Assembly (NCBI GenBank): GCA_947650365.1
Contig: OX393553.1
Span: 64,697,596-64,761,595 of the forward strand
DNA length: 64,000 bases
Source of the DNA: Chamaelirium japonicum
Taxonomy: Eukaryota; Streptophyta; Magnoliopsida; Liliales; Melanthiaceae
Reading direction: 5' to 3'
In this document: positions 1 to 11,158 of the stretch, piece by piece
Layout: each line of letters begins with the position of its first letter
How positions within the stretch are numbered: position 1 is the stretch's first letter
Notes under the pieces: model-generated
The model's input: the letters and a program-made list of their open reading frames with translations, nothing else
What the model was told of the DNA's origin: nothing
The model's database searches: none
Translations under genes and position numbers: made by a program

Positions 1-1495
1 GTATTTCGGGCTTGCGAGCAAGTTCTAATTCGATATTTTAACAATTTGCCATCTGATTGACCAATTTAGAGTCTAAGCGTTGAAAAATCATAAGTTAGCA
101 AGTTTCGGATTTGAAATTGGTTTGGATTCGATTGGATCGTCATCGCATCAGCATCCGATAATTCATACTTAGAATTTTTTCATATTTCGGACTTGCGAGC
201 AAGTTCTAATTCGATATTTTAACAATTTACCCTCTAATTGAACAATTTAGAGTCTAAGTGTTAAAAAATCATAAGTTAGCAAGTTTTGGATTTGAAATTG
301 GTTTGGATTTGATTGGATCGTCATCGGATCGGCATCCGATAATTAGTACTTGGATTTTTTTCGTATTTCGGACTTGCGAGCAAGTTCCAATTCAATGTTT
401 TGACAATTTACCCTCCGATTGAATAATTTAGAGTTTAAGCATTGAAAAATCATAAGTTAGCGAGTTTCGGATTTAAAATTGGTTTGGATTCGATTGGATC
501 ATCATCAGAGTGGCATCCGATAATTTGTTCTTAGATTTTTTTTGTATTTTGGACTTGCAAACAAGTTCTAATTCGATATTTTAACAATTTACCCTCCGAT
601 TGACCAATTTAGAGTATGAGCATTGAAAAATCATAAGTTAGCGAGTTTCGGATTTGAAATTGGTTTGGATTCGATTGGATCATCATCGGATCTGCATCCG
701 ATAATTCGTACTTGGAATTTTTTTGTATTTCAGAATTGCAAGCAAGTTCTGATTCGATATTTTAACAATTTACCCTTCGATTGATATATTTAGAGTCTAA
801 GCGTTGAAAAATCATAAGTTAGCGTGTTTCGGATTTGTAATTGGTTTGAATTCGATCGGATCGTCATCGGATCGGCATCCGATAATTTGTACTTGGAATT
901 TTATCGTATGTCGGACTTGCAAGTAAGTTCTAATTGATATTTTAATAATTTACCCTCTGATTGACCCATTTAGAGTCTAAGCTTTGAAAAATCATAAGTT
1001 ATCGTGTTTCGGATTTGAAATTGGTTTAGATTCGATAGGATCGTCATCGGATCGGCATCCGATAATTCGTACTTGGAATTTTTTCGTATTTCGGACTTGC
1101 AAGCAAGTTCTAATTAGATATTTTAACAATTTACCCTCCGATTGACCAATTTAGAGTCTAAGCATTGGAAAATCATAAGTTATCATGTTTCAGATTTGAA
1201 ATTGGTTTGGATTCGATCGGATCAGCATCCGATAATTTGTACTTGAATTTTTTTTGTATTTCGGACTTGGGAGCAAGTTCTAATTAGATATTTTAACAAT
1301 TTACCCTCCAATTGAACAATTTAGAGTTTAAGCGTTGGAAAGTCATAAATTAGCGTGTTTCGGATTTGAAATTGGTTTGGATTTGATCGGATCAGCATCC
1401 GATAATTCAGATTTGAAATTGGTTTGGATTCAATCGAATCGGATCGGCAAGTTTTAATTAGATATTTTAAGAATTTACCCTCCGAATGTATTAGT
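1..1495. repeat. 181-bp satellite array (about 8 monomers)
   Basis: Head-to-tail copies of an AT-rich monomer begin at about 2, 183, 364, 545, 726, 907, 1087 and 1257, so the period is 181 bp, with two slightly shorter units at the right. Each copy carries the same landmarks in order: a TCGGACTTGC block, AACAATTTACCCTC, AAAATCATAAGTTAGC, and CATCCGATAATT. The last monomer, from about 1390, is rearranged and fades out near 1495. The array starts at the first base of the window, so it probably continues to the left. A length near 180 bp is typical of plant centromeric and heterochromatic satellites, but the family is not identified here. Confidence 0.93.
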
Positions 1496-1522
1496 ATATA
1501 AAATAAGAATGATGATATCACA

Positions 1523-2220
1523 CTAAGCAGATAAGAGAAACAGAAAGAGAGAGAGAGAGATGTAGTGCTCTAATAAGGTCTGAAAAAAATATCTGATCTG
1601 AAACAACAGCAAACACCAGCCAAAAGAGGGATAAGATCTACAGGGTTTTTGGGGGGTGAGATCCTTATCGCCAAAACGTTCTCTCTGTAGCCTCAACACC
1701 TGCAACATGTCATCGCCGCCACTCATGTCGTTGTTGCCACTCCTCCTGTCGCCGGTGCCACTCCTCATGTCGTCGTCGTCACTCCTCCTATCGCCGGTAC
1801 CACTTCTCCTGTCGTCGTCGCCACTCCTCCTGTTGTCGTCACCACTCTCCTGTCGTCGCTGCCTCCTCTGTAACCGTAACCAATAACATTGTATAGCCTG
1901 GTGCTCTCTCCAAACTGCCGCATCTCGTATCATGTTTCGCTCTTCAATCTGACGCTCTAAGAAACTATGAATCTCTCTTTCTAAAATGCACAATTGATAT
2001 CATCAAATATATCCATTTGTAAAATTATAAATGCTATTTTAAAATTTTTTCTTTTGAAAACATATATGATTCAGTTCCATCTGAATCCATGCTCTTCTAA
2101 TTAATAGATTCAAATTGTGGGTGCTTATCCTGAGCCGCCAAGCCACGTCACCGCTGGTGCCCACCACACTCACTCTATCCATATGCGGCTGTGTGTATGA
2201 AAAAGAATAATAAAGATGCA
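1523..2220 (-). other. Unassigned stretch with a 156-codon open frame over a 21-bp minisatellite
   Basis: An open frame runs on the minus strand from 1993 to 1523. Its middle is a short tandem repeat (see the minisatellite entry) that reads as Asp/Arg/Ser/Gly-rich heptads. Its N-terminal part is charged and its C-terminal part hydrophobic, with no domain I recognise. The opposite strand is also open over the minisatellite, as expected of a trinucleotide-type repeat. I do not claim a gene. 1994-2340 shows nothing recognisable. Confidence 0.3.
1723..1865. repeat. 21-bp minisatellite, about 7 units
   Basis: Units of the form TCCTGTCGYCGRTGCCACTCC follow each other about seven times, alternating between a GTCGTCG and a CGCCGGT version, so a 42-bp higher-order pattern can be seen. 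Because 21 is a multiple of three, the repeat keeps reading frames open on both strands. Confidence 0.85.
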
Positions 2221-2340
2221 AATGTATAATCCCTTGTAAGCAGACACCAACATATATTTTTTTGAGATCAAAATTTTAATAAACTATAACACGTAGAGAA
2301 TTATGATTTCGAGGTAAATTTAAACCTAAATCTTCGAATA

Positions 2341-2834
2341 TTCACCTACCCCTAACCTTAACCCGAAACCTAACCCTAATCCTAACCTAAACCCTAACCC
2401 TAATCTAAACCTAACCCTAACCCTAATCTAAACCCTAATCCTAACATAAACCTAACCCTAACCCTAATCTAAACCCTAATCCTAACCTAAACCTAACCCT
2501 AATCCTAATATAAACCCTAATCCTAATCCTTACCCTAAACGTAATTTAAACACTAACCTAAACCCTAAACCTAAGTCTAACCCTAATTCTATAAACTAAA
2601 CCTAAACCTAAACAATAAACATAACCCTAACCCTAATTATAAACTCTAAACCTAAACCCTAACCTAAACCTAAACACTAAATCTAACCCTAATCCTAAAC
2701 CCTAAACCTACCAATTAAGTTTTGCAGTCAAATTAATTAATTTCGTACGAATAACTTACAAAACTAGCATAAACCTAATTTGTCATATGGGGAAGTTTGA
2801 CATAAACCCTAAACCTAACCTAAACCCTAAACCT
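2341..2834. repeat. Degenerate interstitial telomere-like repeat (left part)
   Basis: From about 2341 to 2712 the sequence is a mixture of CCCTAA, CCCTAAA, CCTAAA and CTAAACC units. It resumes at about 2801-2834. The Arabidopsis-type plant telomere unit is CCCTAAA. Here the units are mutated and mixed, so this is an old internal block, not a chromosome end. A short non-telomeric stretch (2713-2800) separates the two parts. The block continues on the other side of the small transposon at 2835-3366. Confidence 0.88.
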
Positions 2835-3366
2835 AGGGCTGCAAACGAGCCAAGCCGAGCTTTGGCCTTTTTGAGCTTGTTCATTTATTAAACGAGCCTA
2901 TATTTCAGGCTTGGGCTCGGCTTGTTTAATAATCAAACCGAGCCAAGCCGAGCTTTGGTCGGCTTGAGCTTGTTCATGAGCCTGTTCATGAGCCTAAACT
3001 TCAGACTTGGCTTTGCTCAATTAGTGATTGAACAGTCCCTTATCGAGCTTGTTCACGAGCCTAAACTTCATACTAAGCTATATGTTAGCTTTATTCAAGC
3101 CATTTATGAGCCTATTCACGAACCCTTTATGAGCCTATCGAGCTTGTTCACGAGCTTTGCTCACGAGCCCTAAACATTTAAGCATGTTCGCGAGCCCAAA
3201 CATGCCGAGCTTTGGTCTGCTTGAGCTTGGCTTGTTTATTAAACGAGCCTAAACTCTAGGCTTGGGTTTGGCTTGACTAGTAAATGAACGAACTCAAACG
3301 AGCTTTTATCGAGCCAAGCCACGAGCTGCAAGCCGCTCACAAATAGCTTGGTTCGTTTGCTGCTAT
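2835..3366. mobile_element. hAT-like MITE with GAGCC-rich arms, inserted in telomere-like repeat
   Basis: The left end reads AGGGCTGCAAACGAGCC and the right end, reverse-complemented, reads ATAGCAGCAAACGAACC, giving an imperfect terminal inverted repeat of about 17 bp. The interior repeats short motifs such as GAGCTTGTTCACGAGCC and its complement. Telomere-like DNA lies directly on both sides, so the element landed in that block. The target duplication cannot be fixed because the flanks are repetitive. There is no coding capacity. Assignment to the hAT group rests on the AGGG-type end and is tentative. Confidence 0.7.
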
Positions 3367-3410
3367 ACCTAAATCTAAACCTAACCTAAACCCTAAACCT
3401 AATTTTTGAA
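3367..3410. repeat. Interstitial telomere-like repeat (right part)
   Basis: CTAAATCTAAACC-type units continue directly after the MITE, showing that one telomere-like block was split by the insertion. Confidence 0.8.
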
Positions 3411-4097
3411 AATGTAATATTCTGAAAAATTCCCATAATTCTAATCGGAATTGGATTTTGAAATTCCAAAATTTCAGAATCAGAATCAGAATAACATTTG
3501 GGATTTCAAAAAATTTTGGCAACTTTCGAAACACCTCTATTCCAATCTGATCCATCCAAAAAGCAACCCTAAATATATTGATCAAATACAAAATTAAGTA
3601 ATTGAAAAAATGGGTATTGTGCTAGAATTTTAAACTTTAGGGTACGATTTGGAACAAAATAGTTGACAAAAGGGGCATTGTGCTAACATTTCAAACTTTA
3701 GGGTTCAAATGGGAACAAATTAAAGAGGGAGGAGGAGGAGAAGAGGAGGAGAACTCACCAGAGGAGGAGGAGGAGGAGGAGTCGCCAGGGGAGGAGGAGG
3801 AGGAATCACGGGAGGAGGAGGAGGAGCCGGTGTCAGAGGTGCATGGGACGGGGGAGGCTGGAAGGGAGGGGAGGTCGAAGGTGCCCGAGAGGGGAGGGGA
3901 GGGCAAGGGTGGTCGGCCGAAGGAAAGGGAAGGGGAGGGGAGGTCGAAGGTTCGCCGGTCGGAGGGTAGGGGAGGTCGAAGGTTCGCCGGTCGGAGGGTA
4001 GGGGAGGGCATTGCAGGGGATCGGGAGGGCAATGGAGGGGAGGGGAGGGTAGGGCAGTGGTTTGAAATAATAGAGAAAAGAGGGATGACCGAGTTAA
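3411..4097. repeat. Short tandem duplication and purine-rich low-complexity tract
   Basis: 3411-3600 shows nothing recognisable. About 3610-3658 and 3673-3720 are two copies of a roughly 45-bp segment containing TTGTGCTA and AAACTTTAGGGT. About 3720-4060 is nearly pure purine, built from GGAGGA and GGGGAGG units. It keeps several frames open on both strands, but the predicted peptides (poly-Glu one way, poly-Ser/Pro the other) are by-products of base composition and are not called as genes. Confidence 0.75.
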
Positions 4098-4466
4098 AAT
4101 CGTAGGCATTTTACCGACGGATCTTATATTTCCGTCGGTAAATATTCATTTAATACCGACGGAAATTATATATCCATCGGTAAAATGTATATCAAATATT
4201 ATTATATATAATTATTTATAATACCAACAGCTAAATTTAAAACCGTCGGTAATATTTAATATTTTACCGACGGAGTTAAGAAGATCCGTCGGTAAACCTA
4301 TTATGCTGACGGGCATTGTTATACTATCGGTAATTAAAATGAAAAAAAATATTTAAAAATTGATGGTGTTTATGCCGACGGATATTACTATTACCATCGG
4401 TAATAAGTATATTATTACTGACGGAAGTAAAATATTCCGTCGTAAAAATATGTCTTTTTTGTAGTG
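4098..4466. mobile_element. CACTA (En/Spm) element remnant, one terminus present
   Basis: The segment is filled with alternating ACCGACGG and CCGTCGGT motifs (about a dozen, some mutated to CCATCGGT or CTGACGG), the subterminal repeat type of many plant CACTA elements. It ends at 4466 with TTTTTTGTAGTG, the inverted form of CACTACAAAAAA, which is a classical CACTA terminus. The opposite terminus is not seen. The purine-rich tract on the left may be part of the same element. No transposase is encoded, so it is a truncated or non-autonomous copy. Confidence 0.8.
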
Positions 4467-6230
4467 AGCTTTCCCAAATAAGTGCGAGTTAAATTTTTAT
4501 TATTATTTTTATTATATTTTTTCTTCCTTTTTTTTAGGTAAACGAAAATAAAGACTGAAAGTAACAACTTAACGTAAAAGAAATATGAGGGGTACTTACC
4601 TGGAGGAAAGGCGATTAATTCTTATCTCCTGCAAATAAGGTACTTGAAAAAGAAAAGAGAGGGGAAGAGTAAGTACGAAATTAACAAAAAAGGAACCTAA
4701 GAAATTAATTCCTAAGATTACTCCTAAGTTTCCATTGACAATCCCCGACAATGGCGCCAAAATTTATGATCATTCCCGATCACATCGGTATATTATGTCT
4801 GAATTGTTGCAGTAAGGGTTAAATGCCAGTATCGTTCTTCAGGGATCGTGAATTGATAACTATGGTCTAATTCAAAGAATTAAAGGAATTAGGAAGTAGA
4901 AGTTATTTGATGATTGTAAACTTAATTAAAACTAATCTTAAGCGATTAATTTAAACAAAGTAAATCAGAGAGAGAGGATTTAGGGTGGAGAATCCACCAG
5001 TAATCACTGTTTAGTCTAATTATACCAACTAGGGTTTGCACTTTCTAATGAGGCATTTAGATCCATTATGATGAAGATCGTAATGGAGTTCAATGGGGAT
5101 TATCATCTTCGACGGCTTGAGTTATCTATGATTGGCACGATCCGTCATTTAGGGGCACGGACTATCTCCCCTTAGCATAACACATCTTATAGAAGAATAA
5201 CAATTAAAACTAAAAGTACCCACCATCACGCATATGGCATGCGTCATCTTAGTTTAGCACGATCCATCTTTTTAGAGCACGGACCGTCTTCCTAGGTATG
5301 GCGCATCTCTTGCGACATGGAATAAGCAAAAGGTACAGAGCAAGACAAGAAGACTCAGTTCATCTAGACGATATAGATTAACATTGAAGTAGTCAGAATC
5401 GAAAAGAAAAAACTAGAGATTATGATTAATAAAAGTTTTTGTCAAGCTATTCCCTAAATAAAAAATCAAAACCCTAATTAAGCATAAGAAAACTAAACTT
5501 GGCTTGGGCTTCATCCGAAGCCCTAGGAAAAGACTAGCCGCTCATGGTAGGGATGGCGGCATGGATGTTGATGGAGAGCAAGCATGGATCCATGGTGGTT
5601 CCTCCTCTTCTTCTTTTTCTTCTCTTCACCTTCCTCTTGAGATTGTAAACTTTAGTGTCAAATTCGGATTGAAAATCGGATGTGTTTCTTCATGCGAGAT
5701 GCGAATAAATAGGGCTTCCGATGTATGTGGTTTGTAGTTCTCCCGTAACAAATCTGGATCGTCCGATCTAGGTTATCGCGGGGCTTGAATAGGTGCTTCC
5801 AATCGATCGGGCTTTGCAGCTGATCGATCGGACATAACAAAGCCCCTATCTGCAGAAAGGGAGGATCTTTGATCAATCAAGCCTCACGGCCGATCGATCG
5901 AAAGTATGAAACTCTTTCTTTGCAGAGCAGGCCTTCTTCATCGATCAGGCCTCACGGTCGATCGATCGAAAAACGCAAACCTTCTGTTTGCCCGGTTGCA
6001 CATGGGGTTTCCCTCGGAAATTGTCTCACTAGATGCTACCTTTAGTGATTTTGCTTGCTGGGTTCACTTTTTGATGCATTCTTCGCTCTTGAGGTTCTTT
6101 TCCTGTAGACCATTGAGATATAAGTAATCAGATCATTTGAAGGCATAATTCTCATAATTTAGCATTAGTTAATGGCTTAGATACAATGTGTTTATGCACT
6201 GATCACGCACGTCCTCCTATTCTTACTTAC
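4467..6230. other. Unassigned repeat-type DNA
   Basis: No convincing gene. About 4735-4775 contains CCGACAATGGCGCCAAAA, a type of sequence I associate with non-coding parts of large plant retroelements, though I cannot prove that here. About 5110-5170 and 5250-5300 share a half-repeated motif (GCACGATCCGTC or GCACGATCCATC, then GCACGGAC). About 5790-5980 holds three spaced copies of GGCCGATCGATCG-like palindromes. A 77-codon open frame at 5504-5737 is Ser-rich and resembles no family I know. Confidence 0.4.
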
Positions 6231-8106
6231 ACCCTCTGTCTCTATCCTCCTGATTAAATCTCTCTTTTGAATTTTTCTCTCTCTCCTCCTTAATCCTCTA
6301 TCTCTTTATATAACTGCCCCCTCTCTCTCTAAAAACTGGTCACAGCCATCCTGCCCCTCTCTTTCCTATCGTCTCTCCTTCTCTCTTTCTCTCTCCCTCT
6401 CTCGCTCTCTCTTTATCTTTCCTATTCCGGATCATCCAATAGCAGCCGTCCGAAGCTCTCTCCCTCTCTTCATTCGTTCTCTTTCTCTCTCTCTCTCTCT
6501 CTCTAAAATATGCAATTCCCTCTCTCTTTCTCTCCTTAATTCTCTCCCCCTCTTTCCTTATCCAGCACCCTCGTCATCGTTGCCGCTTGCTGTCACTGTC
6601 GCAGGATCTGCCTCATCTATCTTGCTATCAACCTGCGATAGTCATTGCCCATCGCGAGCCGCTCACTATCCTTCGCGATTAAGATCAGGAGCCGATTAGA
6701 TATGATTGCTCCTTACAATCTGCCTCACTTGCACTAGTCGAGGTCACCTGCGTCTATGCCCATCGAGGTCCTCCCTGTATGCACCCATCATGATCTCCTG
6801 TGTCCTGTACTGATGGATCCGGTTGCTCGTGCCCTCACTAGCGACCTATGCTAAAACATCGGATTTGGCCACTATCATATACACCCTACGCCAATGCCCT
6901 GTGCATGACAAAGCCCTACGCCAAACGAGATCTTGACCTCAGTCGTCGTCGTCATCCCACGGTTAGCCATACCGCTCTGTGCCCGCAAAGGTCACCTACA
7001 CCGTTGTGGTATTTGTCGTCAAGGTCCCTGCTCCCTTGCTACGTCCGACGTTGATCCTTGCCTTGGTGCGATACTCAACGTGCCCTCACACCCCTCTGTG
7101 CGACTTCGAGCCCTCTGGTATTCTATGTGCTCTCATCGATGGCCTCTCCTCCTCATGCTAGACGCATCCTGACCTCTCTACTGCTAGCCACCCATGCTGC
7201 ACCCATATCGAGTTCTTATGGCCCTTCGAAATCTTGCGGCTCTTCAAGATCTGCCCTTGTGCATCGTCCGAGTCAACACTCGCGCCTTGTGCTCTGTCGG
7301 TGCTCTTCCAGCATGGCCGCCTGTGGCTTGCACTCTGTCGGTGCCTGGGACCTACGCCTTTGCACTCTATCAGTTCGGCCGCTTGCACTTTGCTGGCCTG
7401 CCTGCGCCTTGCACATTGCCGGTCTGTGCCCTGCGCTCTACCAGTCTTCCTATGCCTTGCCGATCGAGATCTTCTCCATCTTTCCGATCAAGATTCTCTT
7501 CATTCGGTGTCTCTCTCCTTAGTCGTTGTCTTATCCTCTTATTCTCTCTTTCTGGTCGTGCGACCTTATCAGATCTTTGACTCTATCCTCTTTCTCCCTA
7601 GTCACACAGACCCTCGAATCTTTTCTTTCTGGCCACTCTTGTGCCAACGCTCGAATCCTCTCTCTCCCTAGTCATGCGACCATATCAAAGTTATGTCTCT
7701 ATTTTCTCTCCCTCGTCTGTGATGATTGAGATCTTCTACGCGGTGTCAAGTGCTTGCTTCGGTCGAGTGCTTGTCTCTTATAAGATCTCACGCATCCACA
7801 TCTTTCTTAGCCGATCTCTCCCCTTTCGGCCTTCTTCATTGTCAGCTTCCATCATTGTCGGTTTCTTCTACTCTGACCCATAGTGATCATTGCCAGTTCC
7901 CCAACTGACCTGCTTCCAGGTTGACTGGATTCCTCCGGTCGTCCTGCTTATAGGTCAATCGGGTTTCCAGGACGACTTGCTTGCAGGTTGCCCTGGCACT
8001 ATCAGCATAATAATCAGATATTTGATGTAACTTTTTTTTTCTCCTTTCCTTACTTTTATTAAGCAAACTGATGTCGGTTTATACATTATATCAGTTTGAC
8101 GGGGGG
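6231..8106. other. CT-rich and C-rich tract, probably inner part of a retroelement ending at 8107
   Basis: 6230-6560 is dominated by CTCTCT tracts. 6560-7990 is a C/T-biased region in which several overlapping frames are open on the plus strand (for example 7058-7522 and 7234-7671). Their products are Cys/Ser/Leu/Pro-rich with no domain, so I treat them as base-composition artefacts. The tract runs into a purine-rich GACGGGGGG just before the LTR-like sequence at 8107, so it may be the non-coding 3' part of that element. Confidence 0.4.
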
Positions 8107-8280
8107 TATTAGATGTAGAGTTACTATTAGTCCCACCTTAGTTGCGGTATTGTAATGATGTGCGTTCTCTCCTTATATAAGGAGAGGTAGTCGTATGTAA
8201 TGAAGAGATAATACAAGGAGTTTTCTCCCCTAACCCTAATCTCTCTCCTTCTCTCTTCACAACACTGATGATTATCATAC
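8107..8280 (+). mobile_element. Probable 3' LTR, plus orientation
   Basis: A polypurine tract (GACGGGGGG) precedes TATTAGATG, followed by AGTCCCACCTTAG, a TATA box in CCTTATATAAGGAG, and a CT-rich end near CTCTTCACAACACTGATG. This is the layout of a short plant LTR with promoter and leader. No primer-binding site follows, which suits a 3' copy. Right boundary approximate. It appears to be a lone, old remnant. Confidence 0.5.
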
Positions 8281-8712
8281 AATAACTGAAAGGGAGTCAA
8301 TAGAAACCAAAAATTTGAGGAACACTAACACCACCACGCTTGAGGTGATATTTGTCATTCTGGTTCACCCTTTTCTCACCCATGTCATGTATTAATGAAT
8401 TTCCATCTCAAATAAATCCATTTTGTTCCTATTTTTGAAACCTACTTTTCTATAATTCGAGATGGGACTTAATACGGGTTACATGGGTTATTTAAACATG
8501 TCAAACCGTTATTAGGAGGTCGGTTTTGGGTTATCCATTATGACTAGTTTATTAGCTTCCGGGAATTTGGAAAACATAGTGGCAATTAGTGGCTAATGGG
8601 AGGTGATCCCGTAGATCTTTGTAGCGGGGAAATAAAAATCGCGGACTGTCATGATCGAAAGTTCTAGAGTTTATCCTACATGGTCCCGTATCAAGAACCC
8701 ATAGGGCCAGGT
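8281..8712. other. Nothing recognisable
   Basis: AT-balanced unique-looking sequence between two retroelement remnants. No open frame, repeat or RNA gene seen. Confidence 0.5.
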
Positions 8713-10160
8713 CTATATTTTAGATGGTAGTTTGTTCTTTAAAATAAAAGAAACGGGGCGGCTATATACCGACAGTTTTATCGTGCGGTAGCCCGTAAGG
8801 CACTGGCGTAGCGGAAGCGGGTTTGAAGAAAAGCATGTCTTCTTCCATTGACAATAGAGGAAAGATACAGCTATCCTCACTTGACTGGTGCTGGCTCCTT
8901 TATTCACGGTAGCCGGCACTTCTTTCTCAGGAGTTTTTCCTCGATTGGTCGAAGAATCGCTCGATCGGGTTGGTGCGGGTGTTCGGTTGAAGGAGTTGTT
9001 TCGGGAATTTGTCTTCCGCTCCAGATGCGTCTCCATACACGTGGCTAGGTGCACTGCCTCGTGGAGGGTGTAAACGGGTTGCAGATGGACGAGGTCCTTG
9101 ATTGCTAGCCGAAGTCTCCCGATGTAGCTCGCTACCTGCTGGGCGTTGGTCTCCTCCATGTTTTTATGGCCTACCAGATTGAAGAATTTCGTTGTGTATT
9201 CATTGATAGTGCAAGAGCCTTGCCAATAAGTTTGGTACTGTTAGAACAATACCTGGTCATAGTCTCGTGAGAGGAAACACGTGCGAAGAAGCCGCTTCAT
9301 TCGTGACCAAGAACAGATGTGATTCTTCCTAATCCGTGCATAAGATTATTGGTGTTGCTCCTACCATGCGGATGCACCTTCTTTGAGTTTGTAGGCCACC
9401 AACTTGACCTTCTTCTCTTCCTTCGTATCCATATAGTCAAAGAATCGCTCGACTTCAAAGAGCCAGTCGAGGACCTCTTCGATGTTGAGGTGGTTGGTGA
9501 AGGCCGGTAGGTACACCTTCATGAAGAAGTCACAGTTGTTGCTGTCGTTTCGATATCCTCCAACGAAGTTGCCATAACTACTATTGTAGCCGCCATAGCC
9601 ACCATAAGGGCTACCATATGGTAGCCGTTTCTGCCTTGGTAGGCACCATAGCTGCCATGATTGCCGTCGTTATAGCCGTCGTGACCATTGTAGTTGTCTC
9701 CCCATCCATAGGGGAATCCAGGACCTCCCAGGTAGCGACCTTCATATCCTCCTACAAGGCGATTGTCACCTCCGTAGGGATCGTATTATGGGTGTGATGC
9801 CTCCTTGTCACTTGAATAATCTTTGTCGGAAGTCCTACAATCTTGGTGTTGTGCCTTTTCATGGAGGATGTCATTCCGTCAAAGCAATTCGATGGTGGCG
9901 CCTGGACCTTTCTCATAGTGGGTTTGCTGATTTGCTTGGTGAGCTCGAGAAGTACTCCAGAGAATTTGGTCGAGATCAAGAGCATGTGTTATCTTCGCAA
10001 GGATCTCTCGTATCCCGACCAAATTCGCTTTCACCTCCCGATGAGAAGCTATGAGGTCCTTAAGGGTCGGTACTCCCAGATCATCGTCTGTGGAGTTGGG
10101 GTTTCTCGATCCATGCTGAGCTACCATCAAAGCAGGATAACACCTACTTCGATACCAACT
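8713..10160 (-). mobile_element. Ty3/gypsy gag fragment (element C), broken
   Basis: Reading the minus strand from 10160 leftward, the sequence resembles a plant gypsy Gag: an N-terminal part near 9880-10100, a conserved capsid block near 9390-9540 (motif FFDYMDTKEEKKVKL), and a later block near 8900-9160 (motif VASYIGRLRLAIKDL). Just upstream, about 10148-10160, is a TTGGTATCG-type primer-binding site next to an LTR. A second copy of LTR-end sequence lies near 8808-8880, directly after the gag remnant, so the element is internally deleted and pol is absent. It is broken, with roughly ten or more breaks, and looks old. Confidence 0.7.
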
Positions 10161-10760
10161 TAGCGTAGTGGAAGCAGGGTCGAAGAGGAGCACGTCTTTT
10201 TCAATTGAGAAAAGATGCAACGATCCTCTCTCAAGAACTCTCTCGAATCTCACAAGACACAATAACTTTGGGATAACAATCACTTCATTAGAAATATCAA
10301 AATCTGGATGTCATTACATGCCAATAGTGGGCCTTTATATATGGCTCAACTGAGTACTAAGAAGGAATAAAAATAAAAATAAAATAAAAAATTAATAACA
10401 TTTCTTAAGAGCCTTTGATGAATCTGACCCAATTTATGGTATTGGTGCAAGATCACGTTGATATCGATTTGACACCATTAATATCTTTCTTATTTGGGTT
10501 CCAGTGATCGGATGACCTTCCTTCTAAGTTGTTGTAGCTGCCATCTTTAGGAGAGAGGTATGATGGCTTGCCTCTTTTGGAGAAACGTGGGCTGGTTGTA
10601 GTTGTCTCTTTCGGTGAAAACATGGGCTGGTTATAGGTGTAGTTGTCTCTTTAGGAGAGAGGCATGATGGCTTGCCTCACATGAGTATACCCATCGCCGT
10701 GCTTGTAGACGGCTTCGATGAAGCGTGAGATATTAACAATCGGCATCATCAGAGGCTTGG
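10161..10760 (-). mobile_element. 5' LTR of gypsy fragment C
   Basis: The LTR adjoins the primer-binding-type sequence at 10148-10160. On the minus strand it carries a TATA box (CATATATAAAGG, near 10333-10343). The outer part (about 10540-10690) holds two partial repeats of GAGAGAGGYATGATGGCTTGCCTC. Its far edge is not visible because element A begins at 10761. Confidence 0.55.
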
Positions 10761-11158
10761 TGATGCGGACATTAGTACAGAGCCACGCCCGTGGCTTGTG
10801 TACCATTGTAGGAGGCATCAGCTTAGCTTGTGAATGTGATCAGTTATTCCAGTTTGATTCCATGTTGTTTTTGTGTTTTTATTTTTTGCACATGTGTTTA
10901 GTCCCACCTCGCCTGTTGGCCATGTGGACCAATCGTTGTAAGCCTATATAAAGGCTTTTGTCTTCTAATTTGAGGTATTGAATAATGAATAAAAAAATTC
11001 ATTCCCTCCATATTTGTGTTGAGATAGCCAAGGTGAGGTGTGTGAAACCCAAACCTAAACCTAGGTGTGTGAAACCCTAGGCCCAATCTAGGTGTGTGAA
11101 ACCCTAGTGGGACCCCCACTCATCCAATTCCTATTTTCCCCTTTCCCTTTTTCTAAAC
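10761..11158 (+). repeat. Element A 5' LTR, first part
   Basis: It begins TGATGCGGACAT, identical in layout to the 3' copy at 27196. The TATA box TATATAAAGG is at 10945-10954. The LTR is interrupted at 11158 by element B and continues at 21289. The last five bases (11154-11158, TAAAC) are the target copied on insertion of B. Confidence 0.9.

Noticed and set aside
3680-4109. Open frames of 113-141 codons in the purine-rich tract
   Set aside because: Poly-Glu/Gly on one strand and Ser/Pro on the other. Composition artefact with no domain.
6848-7908. Many overlapping plus-strand open frames
   Set aside because: C/T-biased sequence lacking stops in several frames. No frame shows a conserved motif.
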